Origin: Rattus norvegicus
Taxonomy: Eukaryota; Chordata; Mammalia; Rodentia; Muridae
Length of the DNA: 64,000 nt
Direction: 5' to 3'
NCBI RefSeq assembly: GCF_036323735.1
Contig: NC_086027.1
Location: 89,226,662 to 89,290,661 of the forward strand
The notes below the pieces were generated by a model. That model searched no databases, was not told where the DNA came from, and saw nothing but the letters and a program-made list of their open reading frames with translations. The stretch's first letter is position 1, and each line of letters opens with the position of its first letter. Both the position numbers and the translations under genes were made by a program. Positions 20,195 through 31,810 of the stretch are shown piece by piece.

Positions 20195-23100
20195 TTCCAC
20201 CTCTAATAACAAAAATAACAAGAAACAATCACTATTCCTTAATATCTCTTCACACCAATAGACTCAATTCTCCATTAAAAAAGACATAGACTAACAAACT
20301 GGATATGTAAAGAGGACTGAGCATTTTGCTGCATACAGGAAACACACCTCAGTGACAAAGACAGACACTATCTCAGAGTAAAAGGCTGGAAAACATTTTT
20401 TTTTTCAAGCAAATTGTCCCAAGAAAAATGCTGAAGTATCCATTCTAATATTGAATAAAATTGACTTTCAACTAAAAGTTATCAAAAAAGATAAGGAAGG
20501 ACACTCCATACTCATCAAAGCAAAAACGTCTATCAAGATGAACTGTCAATTCTGAACATCTATACTCCAAATGCAAGGGCACTCACATTCATAAAAGAAA
20601 ATTTACTAAAGCTCAAAGCATACATTACATGACACACAATAATAGAAGGAGACTTCAACACCCCACTCTCATCAATGGACAGATCATAGAAATAGAAAGT
20701 AAATGGAGACACAGTGAAACTAACAGAAATTATGAACTAAATGGATTTAACAGATATCTATAGAACATTTCATCCTAAAACAGAAGTTATACCTTCTTCT
20801 CAGCACCACATGCTACCTTCTCAAAAATTGACCACATAATTGGTCACAAAACAGGTCTCAATAGATACACGTAGATTGAAATAATCCCATGCATTCTATT
20901 AGATCACCATGGACCAAGGATGGTCTTCAATAATAACAAAAACGACAGAAAGCTCCCATGTCGAGCTGAACATGGGAACTTAACAACGTTCTACTCAATG
21001 ACAACTTGGTCAAGAAAGAAATAAAGAAAGAAATTAAAGACTTTTTTGAAATTAATGAAAATGAAGACACATCATATTCGAACTTATGGGATACAATGAA
21101 AGCAGTGCTAAGAGGAAAAGTCATAGCTCTGAGTGCCTTCAAAAAGAAATTGGAGAGAGCATACACTAACAGATTGACAGCACACCTGAACCTGAAAACT
21201 CTAGGACAAAAAAGAAGCAAATTTACCCAAGAGGAGTAGAAGGCAGGAAATAATCAAACTCAGAGCTGAAATCAACCAAGTAGAAACAAAAAGAACTATA
21301 CAAAGAATCAACAAAACCAGGACCTGGTTCTTTAATAAAATCAACAAGCTATATAAACTGTTAGCCATACTAACCAGAGGGCAGAGAAACAGTATCCAAA
21401 TCAACAAAATCAGAAATGAAAAAGGAGACATAACAACAGAAACTGAGGAAATTAAAAAAATTATCAGATCCTACTACAAAAGCCTGTACTAAACAGTACT
21501 GGAAATTCTGAATGAAATGGACAGCTTTCTAAACAGATACCAGGTACCAAAGTTAAATCAGGATCAGATAAACTATCCAAACAGTCCCATAACCCCTAAA
21601 GAAATAGAAGCAATCATTAAAAATCTCCCAACCAAAAAGAGCCCAGGACCAGATGGGTTTAGTGCAGAATTCTATCAGACCTTCAAAGAAGACCTCATAC
21701 TAATACTGTCCAAACTATTCAACAAAATAGAAACAGAAGGAACACTACCCAATTGGTTCTTTGAAATCACAATTACACTTATACTTAAACTCCACAAAGA
21801 CCCAACAATGAAAGAGAACTTCAGACCAATTTCCCTCATGAATATTGATGCAAAAATATTCAATAAAATTCGTGCAAACCGAATCCAAGAACACATCGAA
21901 ATGATCATCCACCATTGTCAAGCAGGCTTCATCCCAGGGATGCAAGGATGGTTCAATATATGGAAATCCATCAACTTAACCACTATATAAACACAACTTA
22001 ACCACTATATAAACAAACTCATGGAGAAAAACCCCACATGATCATTTCATTAGATGTTGAGAAAGCATTTGACAAAATTCAACACCTTTTCATGATAAAA
22101 GTCTCGGAAAGATCAGGAATTCAAAGCCCATATAAAAAAGCAGTGTTCAGAAAATCAGTGTTCAAAGGGATACAAATTGGAAAGGAAGAAGTAAAAATAT
22201 CACTATTTGCAGATGATATGATAGTATACTAAAGTGACCCCAAAAATTCCATCAGGGAACACCTAGACCTGATATACAACTTCTGCAAAGTGGCTGGGTA
22301 TAAAATTAGCTCAAAAAAAAAAATCAGTAGCATTCCTCTACTTAAAGGATAAACAGGCTGAGAAAGAAATTAGAAAAATGACACCCTTCACAATAGCCAC
22401 AAATAATACAAAATACCTTGGTGTGACTCTAACCAAGCAAGTGAAAGATCTGTATGACAAGAACTTCAAGTCTCTGAAGAAAGAAGTTGAAGAAGATCTC
22501 AGATGATGGAGCAATCCATGCTCATGGATTGGCAGGATTAATATAGTAAAGATGGTCATCTTGCCAAGAGCAATCTACAGATTCAATGCAATCCCCATCA
22601 AATTCCAATTCCATTCTTCATTGACTTAGAAAGAGCAATTTGCAGATTCATTTGGAAAAGCAAAAAATCCAGCATAGTGAAAACTATTCTTAACAATAAA
22701 AGAACTGGGGGAATCACCATCCCTCACCTCAAGCTATATTGCAGAACAATCATGATAAAAACTGCATGGTATTGGTACAGAGACAGGCAGGTAGATCAAT
22801 GGAATAGAATGGAAGACCCAGAAATGAACCCACACATCTATGGTCACTTGATTTTTGACAAAGGAGCTAAAACTATCCAATGGAAAAAAGACAGCATTTT
22901 CAACAAATGGTGCTGTTTGAACTGGAGGGCAGCATGTAGAAAATTGCAAATTGGCCCATTCTTATGTCCTTGTACAAAGCTCAAGTCCAAGTGGATCAAT
23001 GACTTCCACATAAAACCAGATACACTGAAACTAATAGAGAAAGTGGGGAAGAGTCTTGAACGCATAGGCACAGGAGAAATTTTTCTGAACAGAACACCAA

Positions 23101-23930
23101 TGGCTTATGCTTTAAGATCAAGAATCAACAAATGGGTCCTCATAAAATTGCAAAGCTTCTATAAGGCAAAGGGCATTGTCAATAGGATAAAACAGCAACC
23201 AACAGATTGGGAAAAGGTCTTTACCAATCCTGTGTTGGATACAGGGCTAATATCTAACATATACAAAGAATTCAGGAAGTTAGGCACCAGAGATTCAAAT
23301 AATCCTATTAAAAATGGGGTATAGAGCTAAAGAAAGAGTTCTCAATGGAGGAATACTGAATGGCTGAGAAGTACCTAAAGAAATGTTTAGCATCCTTACT
23401 CACCAGGGAAATGCAAATCAAAATAACCCTGAGATACCACCTCACAGCTGTCAGAATGGCTAAGATCAAAAACTCAGGTGACAGCAGATGCTGTTGAGAA
23501 TGTGGAGAAAGAGGAACACTCCTCCATTGTTGGTGGGATTGCAAGCTGGTACAACCACTCTGGAAATCAATCTGGAAGTTTCTCTGAAAATTGGACATAG
23601 TACTACCTGAGAACCCAGCTATACCACTTCTGGGCATATACCCAAAAGATGCTCCAACATATAACAAGGATATATGCTCCACTATATTAATAGCAGTCTT
23701 ATTTCTAATAGCCAGATGCTGGAAAGAACCCAGATGTCCTTCAACAGAGGAATGGATACAGAAAATATGGTACATTTACGCAATGGAGTACTACACAGCT
23801 ATTAAAAACAATGACTACCTGAAATTCTTAGGCAAATGGATGGAACTGGAAAATATTGCCAGAGTGAGGTAACCCAGTCACAAAAGAACACAAATGGTAT
23901 GCACTCACTGATAAATAGATATTAGCCCAA
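20195..23930 (+). pseudogene. L1 ORF2 remnant (old copy)
   Basis: Parallels ORF2 of the young copy: endonuclease (20220-20900), reverse transcriptase (about 21500-22500) and the C-terminal Cys region (about 23440-23560). Lesions include many stops, one right after the FADDMIVY core of the RT (22207-22232), and a deletion of about 150 bp just before it, around 22133-22163. A 22-bp tandem duplication lies at 21973-22016. The longest open pieces are 157 codons (21517-21990) and 215 codons (22677-23324). It is not functional. Confidence 0.92.
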
Positions 23931-24849
23931 AAGCTTGGAATACCTAAGGAAAAATTCACAGATCATAGGAAGCCCTAGGAGAAGGAAGACAAAAAATGTG
24001 GATTTTTCATTCCTTCTTAGAAGGGAGAACAAAATACTCACAGGAGGAAATTCTGGGACAAAGTGTAGAGCAGGGCCTGAAGAAAAGCTCATCCAGAGAC
24101 TGCCCGACCTGAGGATCCATTCCATATGCAACCACCAAACCCAGTTACTATTGCTGATGCCAAGTAGTACTTGCTGACAGGAGCCAGATATGGGTGTCTC
24201 CTGAGAGGTTCTGCCAGGGCCCTACTGATACAGATGAGGATGGTTGCAGCTAACCATTGGACTGAACAAGGGGACCCCAATGGAGGAGTTAGAGAAAACA
24301 CTGAAAGAGTTGAAGGAATTTGCAACACCATAGGAAGAACAACAATATCAACCAACCAAATCCCACCAGAAGTCCTAGGGACTAAACTACCAGCCAATGA
24401 GTACACATGGAGGGACCTGTGACTGCAATCACAAATGTGGCAGAGGACGGAATTTTCCAGCATCAATAGAGGGAAATGCCCTTGGTCCTGGGAAGGCTTG
24501 TTTTCCCCAGTGTAGCGGAATGCCAGGGCATTGAGGTTGGCGTTCGAGGGTGGGAATGGCAGTATCTTCATTGAAGCAGGGGGAGGGGGAGGGGTTATGG
24601 GAAAGGGGGAGAAAAAGGGATAACATTTGAAATGTAAATACATAAAATATCCAAGAAAAATAAAATTATAAAAAAATTTAACAACATGAGTAAAGAAAGC
24701 GATGTCCCAGTTCTCTCTGTCTAGCGCAGCGGGATGAACACCAATGCTTTCTCTGTAACTGCTGCTCGAAACAGAAGGACAAATACATGTCTTTGGAAAG
24801 GCCAGGAAGGGAAAATGGTGACAAAAATTGGAAGCTAAAAATCAAGTTA

Positions 24850-25012
24850 AAATTGATTCCCAGAATCCACATGGTAGCTCACAATCATTTCTGACTCTAG
24901 TTTTAGAGGCTCTAGCTTCCTCTTCTGACTCCAAGGACACCAGCTATGTGGGTGGTTCACAGGCTGCCTGCACACAGATCCCATACACATGAAATAATGT
25001 ACAAAAAAAGTA
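24850..25012 (+). mobile_element. B3/B2-like SINE remnant
   Basis: The body resembles the tRNA-distal part of B3/B2: cacatggtagctcacaatca, agaggctctagcttcctctt, acagatcccatacacatgaa, then an A-rich end. Confidence 0.6.
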
Positions 25013-26256
25013 AATTAAGGGACAACTAACATACCAGGCCATAGGAAAGCTGAGATTGAGAGCCTAGAAGGGATCCTTACAACAATCCCAACAACAGCAG
25101 GACCGGCGTGTTGGGAAGTATCCAATGGCTGTGAACGTGCAGTGTGGCAGCACCCAATGCACAAATACGCATCTGTGTGGGTTACCCAGTCATGTACCCC
25201 ACTAATGAAGAGCTTTGTGCTGCTTCTGTACGGGTCTCTTTCTCGGTTTCTGACAATCTCTGTTGCCCTCCCACGCAGATCCACACAGTTGTACATACAC
25301 TGAATTCAACATGCATTCCTAATGCCTCGCTTTGACTATGCCCGGTACCAAATAATTAGGAAGAAAAATCTGGAAATCTTTTATTGTGAAAGGCGAGAGC
25401 TCAAAACAGGACGAAAAATACCTGCAATGCGCGTAAACAACAAAGGGAAAAGAAGACAAATGCTCTTCATTAGCGTGTCTGGAAGATGATGTGAAGAACA
25501 GCGTTAGTAGAACAGAGAGGTTTTATTAAAGATAACGAAGATCGTAAGGAAATGAGAATTTGCAGGTTGAAAATAAGATAGCAGAAACATGTAGGTCAGA
25601 GTCTGTGAAGAAAGTTAATATCAGCAAAAATAGGGGTTTCTGTTCCCATGGCTAAGAGGCTGGCCCCGTTGGAATTACAAAGCACCCGTGTCTCAAAGAG
25701 GAAATGAAACTATTAAAAATGAAAGACAAAGCTCTGGGATGGATAAAACAATCTTCAAAGGGAAATTTGTACCTTAAATGAATTTTGTACCTTTTAATGT
25801 ATCTACTAATCTTATCTTTTTTTTTGGCTTCACAGGTAAACTATTTCAGACTGTCCTTTCTTAAGGGCAACAAGTGTAATCATGTGGCATAGTTCAACTA
25901 ATACTATAGGAACAGATGTCATTACTCCCCTTTTAGGCTCGGCCTCCAAAATGCCTACCTACTCTCCAAATTCTTCATCGCTGGTCATGTTTTACCTCCA
26001 CTTGCAGTGCGAATGAAGGGGTTCTATCCAGGGTGTCTCGAAGATGCTTAGGCAGCAATAGCCATGCTTTGGATTCTGTTTGGATGCTTATATCCAAGGA
26101 CTGGAACATCACTGGTCCTTGACTTTTCAGGACTTTTACACAGGACTGAGAGTGTACCCTGCACCCTTAGCATAAAGTGAACAACTTCTTTCAAGTTCTT
26201 GACTCAGGGACACAGTAGTTTGAAAGGATTTCTTTATCATTAGCCTTGCACTGTGT
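25013..26256. other. No features seen
   Basis: About 1.2 kb of unique-looking sequence. The short frames show no protein I recognise. Confidence 0.4.
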
Positions 26257-26370
26257 ATGCAGAGTGAGGGAAAAGGAAGGGGGGAAGTGAGGAAGGGAGG
26301 GAGAGGGGAAGGGAGACAGGGAGGAGGAAGAGGAGGAGGAGGAGGAGGAGGGGGAGGAGGGGGAGGAGGA

Positions 26371-26401
<31 letters not shown>

Positions 26402-26415
26402 GAGGAGGAGGAGAG
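26257..26415. repeat. Homopurine (GGA)n tract
   Basis: About 160 bp almost entirely purine on the plus strand, ending in nearly pure GGA triplets with inner G-runs. The poly-Gly, poly-Ser and poly-Pro reading frames across it are repeat artefacts. Confidence 0.97.
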
Positions 26416-26727
26416 AGCATTGAGAGCCTGAAACTGTTTATTCACTCATTTATATATTATCTATCAGGTAACGACATACTAAGTATGATACCTGTGGGGA
26501 AAAAAACCAGACTCTGTGCCTGGAGTAAAGAGGTCAGTCATATAGATACATATGATCATAAAAAATCTAGATCAGTGTTAGCATCAGAAAGAAACAAACT
26601 ACCCAGAGAATGTTCTTTGGGGACGAGGGCCTTGTATAGCCTTTCTGGAACATTAAAGGTCTTCAGAAAACTTAGCCAGACTGTTAAAGGCCTTGCAAAC
26701 CACCCAAAAGTGATTAGGTAAAATGCT

Positions 26728-26772
26728 ATTTTGTTGTTGTTGTTGCTGTTGTTGTTATTGTTGTTGTTTTAA
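26728..26772. repeat. (TTG)n microsatellite
   Basis: TTG triplets with single CTG and TTA interruptions. Confidence 0.95.
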
Positions 26773-26849
26773 GGTTTAAAAGGTGTTTGGGGCTGGAAAG
26801 GAGATTGTGAATTAGAGCAAAAATAAGTAGCTTTGTGAGGAATGTGAAT

Positions 26850-27231
26850 GTACTGGCTGATTTTATGTGTCAGACACAAGCTGGAGTTGTCATAGAGAAA
26901 GGAGCCTCAGTTGAGAAAATGCTTGCATGAGATCCAGCTGTAAGGCATTTTCTCAATTAATGACCAAGGGGGGAGTGCCCAGCCCACTCTGGTCCTGGAT
27001 TCTATAAGAAAGCAGGCTGAACAAGCTGTGGGAAGCAATCCAGTAAGCAGCACCTCTCCGTGGCCTCTGCATCAGCTCCTGCCTCCAAGTTCTGCTCTGT
27101 GTGAGTTCCTGTCCTGACTTCCTTTGGTGATGAACAGCCATGTGGAAATGTAAGCTGAATAAACCCTTTCCTCCCCAACTTGCTTCTTGGTCATGATGTT
27201 TTGTGCAGAAATACAAACCCTGATTAAGATA
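26850..27231 (+). mobile_element. 5' LTR of a non-coding LTR retrotransposon
   Basis: About 382 bp from tgtactggctgattttatgt to aaccctgattaagata. It matches the second copy at 31418-31804 along its length (shared gagatccagctg, aataaaccctttcctcccca, cttggtcatgatgtt). The AATAAA inside fits an LTR polyadenylation signal. A possible primer-binding site (tgataccag) follows at about 27235. Confidence 0.75.
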
Positions 27232-28865
27232 AATTGATACCAGCATTGTGGAGTATTCCTGTGACAACATGACCATGTTTTTCAGAGGACTGTGGAAGGA
27301 CTTTGGAACTTTGGCCTAGAAAAGCCATTGGGTGTTAAGAGCTCTGTGGGATGTTCTGCAGGAGCTTGGAAGATAATGTTGGGAACAGTGCAGAAGATGG
27401 AGGCCTGGCTTGTGAAATTTCCCAGGGAAGATTAAAGACTCCCATCAGGGCTGTTGCTGTTTTGATTGTGAAGATTCTGTTTTTGGTTAGCTGGGGCTGA
27501 AGAATCAGCTGTGATTAACAAGATACCAGAACTACTAAAGTGAGACCTTTGCATTACTGGGATTATTGATGCTGGTCAGCTGGAGCTAAGAAATTAGCAG
27601 TGATTAAGAAGAAACCAGCATCATTAAGGTGAAATCTTCTGGGAGGGTTTCCTGAGAGCACAGAGAAGCTATGTTCCAGAGGCAGCCACAGTTGTACCTC
27701 ATGTTGGCAGTCAGACTTGGTAATGTGTAAGAGTCACCCAGGTGGTACAGGTTTTGAAACATGAAGGGGTAGCAACTGATGCTTGGCACTGTGAGAGACC
27801 AGGAGAGGCCATTGGTGAAGGTGCAGCCTCAGTGGCAGTTGAAGACTCAGGACTGGAGGGAGTCCTGAGAAATTGAGGATTAGCATCATGAAAAGAGCCT
27901 ATGAAAGGCTATTTGTGAAAGTGCAGTCCAGTTGCAGCAGAAGACAGCAGTGTTTTGGAGATGCTGTTAACATGAGATGACCACCAAGATAGCAGCAGTG
28001 GCATACAGACCGCTGGAGCCTAGAAGACAAGGTGTGTGCTACAAAGGGCAGACCTGGAGAAGTGATCTTGGAGGAGCCCAGAAGATTGTGAGTGGATCCC
28101 AGGCATTGGCTGGTTAGAGTTTGATTTTGCTTTTGATTGTGACTGTGCCCTGGTATTTTTCCCTCTTTTTTTTTTTTTTTTTTTTTTTATTAACTTGAGT
28201 ATTTCTTATATACATTTCGAGTGTTATTCCCTTTCCCCCTTCCTTATGGGTGTTCCCCTCCCAACCCTCCCCCCATTGCCGCCCTCCCCCCATAGACTAG
28301 TTCACTGTGGGTTCAGTCTTAGCAGGACCCAGGGCTTCCCCTTCCACTGGTGCTCTTACTAGGATATTCATTGCTACCTATGGGGTCAGAGTCCAGGGTC
28401 AGTCCATGTATAGTCTTTAGGTAGTGGCTTAGTCCCTGGAAGCTCTGGTTGCTTGGCATTGTTGTACTTTTGGGGTCTCGAGCCCCTTCAAGCTCTTCCA
28501 GTTCTTTCTCTGATTCCTTCAATAGGGGACCTATTCTCAGTTCAGTGGTTTGCTGCTGGCATTCGCCTCTATATTTGCTGTATTCTGGCTGTGTCTCTCA
28601 GGAGCGATCTACATCCGGCTCCTGTCGGTCTGCACTTCTTTGCTTCATCCATCTTGTCTAATTGGGTGGCTGTATATGTATGGGCCACATGTGGGGCAGG
28701 CTCTGAATGGGTGTTCCTTCAGTCTCTGTTTTAATCTTTGCCTCTCCCTTCCCTGCCAAGGGTATTCTTTTTCCTCATTTAAAGAAGGAGTGAAGCATTC
28801 ACATTTTGATCATCCGTCTTGAGTTTCGTTTGTTCTAGGGATCTAGGGTAATTCAAGCATTTGGG

Positions 28866-30248
28866 CTAATAGCCACTAATCAATGAGTGCATACCATGTA
28901 TGTCTTTCTGTGATTGGGTTAGCTCACTCAGGATGATATTTTCCAGTTCCAACCATTTGCCTACGAATTTCATAAACTCGTTGTTTTTGATAGCTGAGTA
29001 ATATTCCATTGTGTAGATGTACCACATTTTCTGTATCCATTCCTCTGTTGAAGGGCATCTGGGTTCTTTCCAGCTTCTGGCTATTATAAATAAGGCTGCG
29101 ATGAACATAGTGGAGCACGTGTCTCTTTTATATGTTGAGGCATCTTTTGGGTATATGCCCAAGAGAGGTATAGCTGGATCATCAGGCAGTTCAATGTCCA
29201 ATTTTCTGAGGAACCTCCAGACTGATTTCCAGAATGGTTTTACCAGTCTGCAATCCCACCAACAATGGAGGAGTGTTCCTCTTTCTCCACATCCTCGCCA
29301 GCATCTGCTGTCACCTGAGTTTTTGATCTTAGCCAATCGCACTGGTGTGAGGTGAAATCTCAGGGTTGTTTTGATTTGCATTTCCCTTATGACTAAAGAT
29401 GTTGAACATTTCTTTAGGTGTTTCTCAGCCATTCGGCATTCCTCAGCTGTGAATTGTTTGTTTAGCTCTGAACCCCATTTTTTAATAGGGTTATTTGTTT
29501 CCCTGCGGTCTAACTTCTTGAGTTCTTTGTATATTTTGGAAATAAGGCCTCTATCTGTTGTAGGATTGGTAAAGATCTTTTCCCAATCTGTTGGTTGCCG
29601 TTTTGTCCTAACCACAGTGTCCTTTGCCTTACAGAAGCTTTGCAGTTTTATGAGATCCCATTTGTCGATTCTTGATCTTAGAGCATAAGCCATTGGTGTT
29701 TTGTTCAGGAAATTTTTTCCAGTGCCCATGTGTTCCAGATGCTTCCCTAGTTTTTCTTCTATTAGTTTGAGTGTGTCTGGTTTGATGTGGAGGTCCTTGA
29801 TCCACTTGGACTTAAGCTTTGTACAGGGTGATAAGCATGGATCGATCTGCATTCTTCTACATGTTGCCCTCCAGTTGAACCAGCACCATTTGCTAAAAAT
29901 ACTATCTTTTTTCCATTGGATGGTTTTGGCTCCTTTGTCAAAAATCAAGTGACCATAGGTGTGTGGGTTCATTTCTGGGTCTTCAATTCTATTCCATTGG
30001 TCTATCTGTCTGTCTCTGTACCAATACCATGCAGTTTTTATCACTATTGCTCTGTAATACTGCTTGAGTTCAGGGATAGTGATTCCCCCTGAAGTCCTTT
30101 TATTGTTGAGGATAGCTTTAGCTATCCTGGGTTTTTTGTTATTCCAGATGAATTTGCAAATTGTTCTGTCTAACTCTTTGAAGAATTGGATTGGTATTTT
30201 GATGGGGATTGCATTGAATCTGTAGATTGCTTTTGGTAAAATGGCCAT
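28866..30248 (-). pseudogene. L1 ORF2 C-terminal part (460 codons), frame intact
   Basis: Starts at MAILPKAIYRFNAIPIKI, residue 816 of the full-length frame, and runs without a stop to HSLISGY. It includes the C-terminal region with CWRGCGERGTLLHCWWDC. The RT core (the FADD motif, residue 701) and the endonuclease are deleted. Because L1 5'UTR sequence lies directly upstream, it could in principle be transcribed, but it has no catalytic domain. Confidence 0.9.
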
Positions 30249-30263
30249 TTTTACTATATTAAT

Positions 30264-31183
30264 CCTCTGGCGTCCGAGATGTGTGTGCAGGGAGCAGTCT
30301 CTTCTGGTTTCCCAGGCCTGTCTGCCTCTCTGAAGGTTTAGCTCTCCCTCCCACGGGATTTGGGTGCAGAGAACTGTTTATCCGGTCTGTTTCCTTCAGG
30401 GTCCGGCGGTGTCTGTGGCAGGGGTCCTGCCGCTCCTGGGCCCTCCCCCACGGGAGCCCAGAGGCCTTATACAGTTTCCTCTTGGGCCAGGGGTGTGGGC
30501 AGGGGTGAGCAGTGTTGGTGGTCTCTTCCGCTCTGCAGCCTCAGGAGTGCCCACCTGACCAGGCGGTTGGGTCTCTCTCTCACCGGGTCTGGGAGCAGAG
30601 AGCTGCTGCGGGCCGGGATCCGCGGGTGTGGGACTTCCGGTAAACACAGAACGTGCCCGGTTCTAGAGAAATTCTGCTTCCGTGTGTCCCAAGCTCACCA
30701 GGCAGCTTTCTTGCAGCAGAAAATTTGGTCTTACCTGTGGTCCCGAGGCTCAAGTTCGCTCGTGGGGTGCTGTCCAGGGGCTCTCTGCAGCGGCAGCAAC
30801 CAGGAAGACCTGTGCCGCCCCTTCCGGGAGCTTCAGTGCACCAGGGTTCCAGATGGTCTTTGGCTTTTTCCTCTGGCGTCCGAGATGTGTGTGCAGGGAG
30901 CAGTCTCTTCTGGTTTCCCAGGCCTGTCTGCCTCTCTGAAGGTTTAGCTCTCCCTCCCACGGGATTTGGGTGCAGAGAACTGTTTATCCGGTCTGTTTCC
31001 TTCAGGGTCCGGCGGTGTCTCTGGCAGGGGTCCTGCCGCTCCTGGGCCCTCCCCCACGGGAGCCCAGAGGCCTTATACAGTTTCCTCTTGGGCCAGGGAT
31101 GTGGGCAGGGGTGAGCAGTGTTGGTGGTCTCTTCCGCTCTGCAGCCTCAGGAGTGCCCACCTGATCAGGCGGTTGGGTCTCTC
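30264..31183 (-). promoter_or_regulatory. L1 5'UTR, about 1.5 promoter monomers
   Basis: The block starting cctctggcgtccgagatg occurs at 30264 and again at 30870, a 606-bp period. It is GC-rich and matches, as complement, the 5'UTR of the full-length L1 at 40577-41120. In rodents, L1 5'UTR monomers carry pol II promoter activity; here that is inferred. Long frames are open on both strands. Confidence 0.85.
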
Positions 31184-31417
31184 TATTTTTCCCTCTTAAA
31201 GAAAGTATTTTAGTGGAGCCCACAGTTAAGAGACTTTGAATTGTAAAAAGACTTTGAATTTCAAAAGAGATTGGATATTTTAAGGGAATTGAAACTTTAA
31301 TATGTAAGAATTTGTAAAGACTGTGGGACTTTTAAAGTTATTTAGATCTTGGGGATGAAAGTGAGGTTTGAGTCTTAATAGTGATGTGTTGGTGTGTCAA
31401 GTTGACAGGGGGTCAGT

Positions 31418-31804
31418 TGTACTGACTGGTTTTGTGTGTCAACTTGACCTAAGCTGGAGTTGTCACAGAGAAAGGATCCTCCCTTGAGGAAATCTCTCCA
31501 TGAGATCCAGCTGCAAGGCATTCTCTCAATTAGTGATTAAGGCAGAAGGGCCCAGCTCATTGTGGGTGGTGCCATCCCTGGGCTGGTGGTCCTGGGTTCT
31601 ATAAGAAAGCAAGCTGAGCAAACCAAGGGGAGCATGGCAGTAAGCAGCCCCTCTCCATGGCTTCTGCATTGGCTCCTGCCTCCAGGTTCCTTCCCTGATT
31701 TCCTTTGGTGATGAACAGCAATGTTTAAGCTGATCAAACCCTTTCCTCCCCAACCTGCTTCTTGGTCATGATGTTTGTGCAGGAATAGAAACCCTAACTA
31801 AGAT
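31418..31804 (+). mobile_element. 3' LTR of the non-coding LTR retrotransposon
   Basis: Partner of the LTR at 26850-27231. It keeps a 26-bp stretch (tgggtggtgccatccctggg region) that the 5' LTR lacks, and lacks a short piece the 5' LTR has. The bases flanking the pair are gtgaa (left, 26845-26849) and gtgag (right, 31806-31810), a possible 5-bp target duplication. Confidence 0.75.
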
Positions 31805-31810
31805 GGTGAG

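Larger units (their letters stand above)
18520..24677 (+). mobile_element. Old near-full-length L1, inactivated
   Basis: Order: 5'UTR-like sequence (about 18520-18900, with a repeated gagctggtctgccag motif at 18568 and 18780), ORF1 remnant (18902-20172), ORF2 remnant (about 20195-23930), 3'UTR and A-rich end (to 24677). It aligns throughout with the young copy at 40577-46991 but has many substitutions, stops and indels. An ID SINE sits inside ORF1. The 3'UTR differs in sequence from that of the young copies and resembles the older L1 at 16535-16901, so it belongs to an earlier L1 lineage. Confidence 0.93.
28168..31183 (-). mobile_element. Young L1 with large internal deletion: 5'UTR joined to ORF2 end
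   Basis: The target duplication tatttttccctctt at 28154-28167 and 31184-31197 shows one insertion event. On the minus strand the order is 5'UTR monomers (31183-30264), a direct junction near 30264, ORF2 from about codon 812 to its stop (30263-28866), the 3'UTR with a G-rich tract, and poly(A). ORF1, the endonuclease and most of the RT are missing. The junction shares only a 3-bp AGG between the two parents and lacks GT-AG splice signals. The monomer period is 606 bp. Confidence 0.95.
27232..31417 (+). mobile_element. Internal region of the LTR element, split by an L1
   Basis: Runs 27232-28153 and 31198-31417 around the L1. It begins tgataccagcattgtggagt, with gactgtggaaggactttgga soon after, like the internal parts of MaLR/ERVL-type non-autonomous elements. 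It has no gag, pol or env reading frame. The class is inferred from memory of rodent elements; the LTR pair itself is seen directly. Confidence 0.6.

Noticed and set aside
26136..26721. Frames with long Pro, Ser or Gly runs on both strands.
   Set aside because: They are readings of the (GGA)n tract.
28866..30248. A 460-codon protein as a domesticated host gene.
   Set aside because: It is the C-terminal third of L1 ORF2, nearly identical to two other L1 copies in this window and bounded by L1 TSDs. There is no sign of selection as a host gene.
28168..31183. A spliced L1 insertion (SpIRE).
   Set aside because: No GT donor follows the 5'UTR breakpoint. Only a 3-bp overlap is present, which favours a template switch or microhomology deletion.
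26850..31804. A protein-coding endogenous retrovirus.
   Set aside because: No gag, pol or env-like frame exists between the LTR-like repeats. The only coding sequence is the inserted L1.
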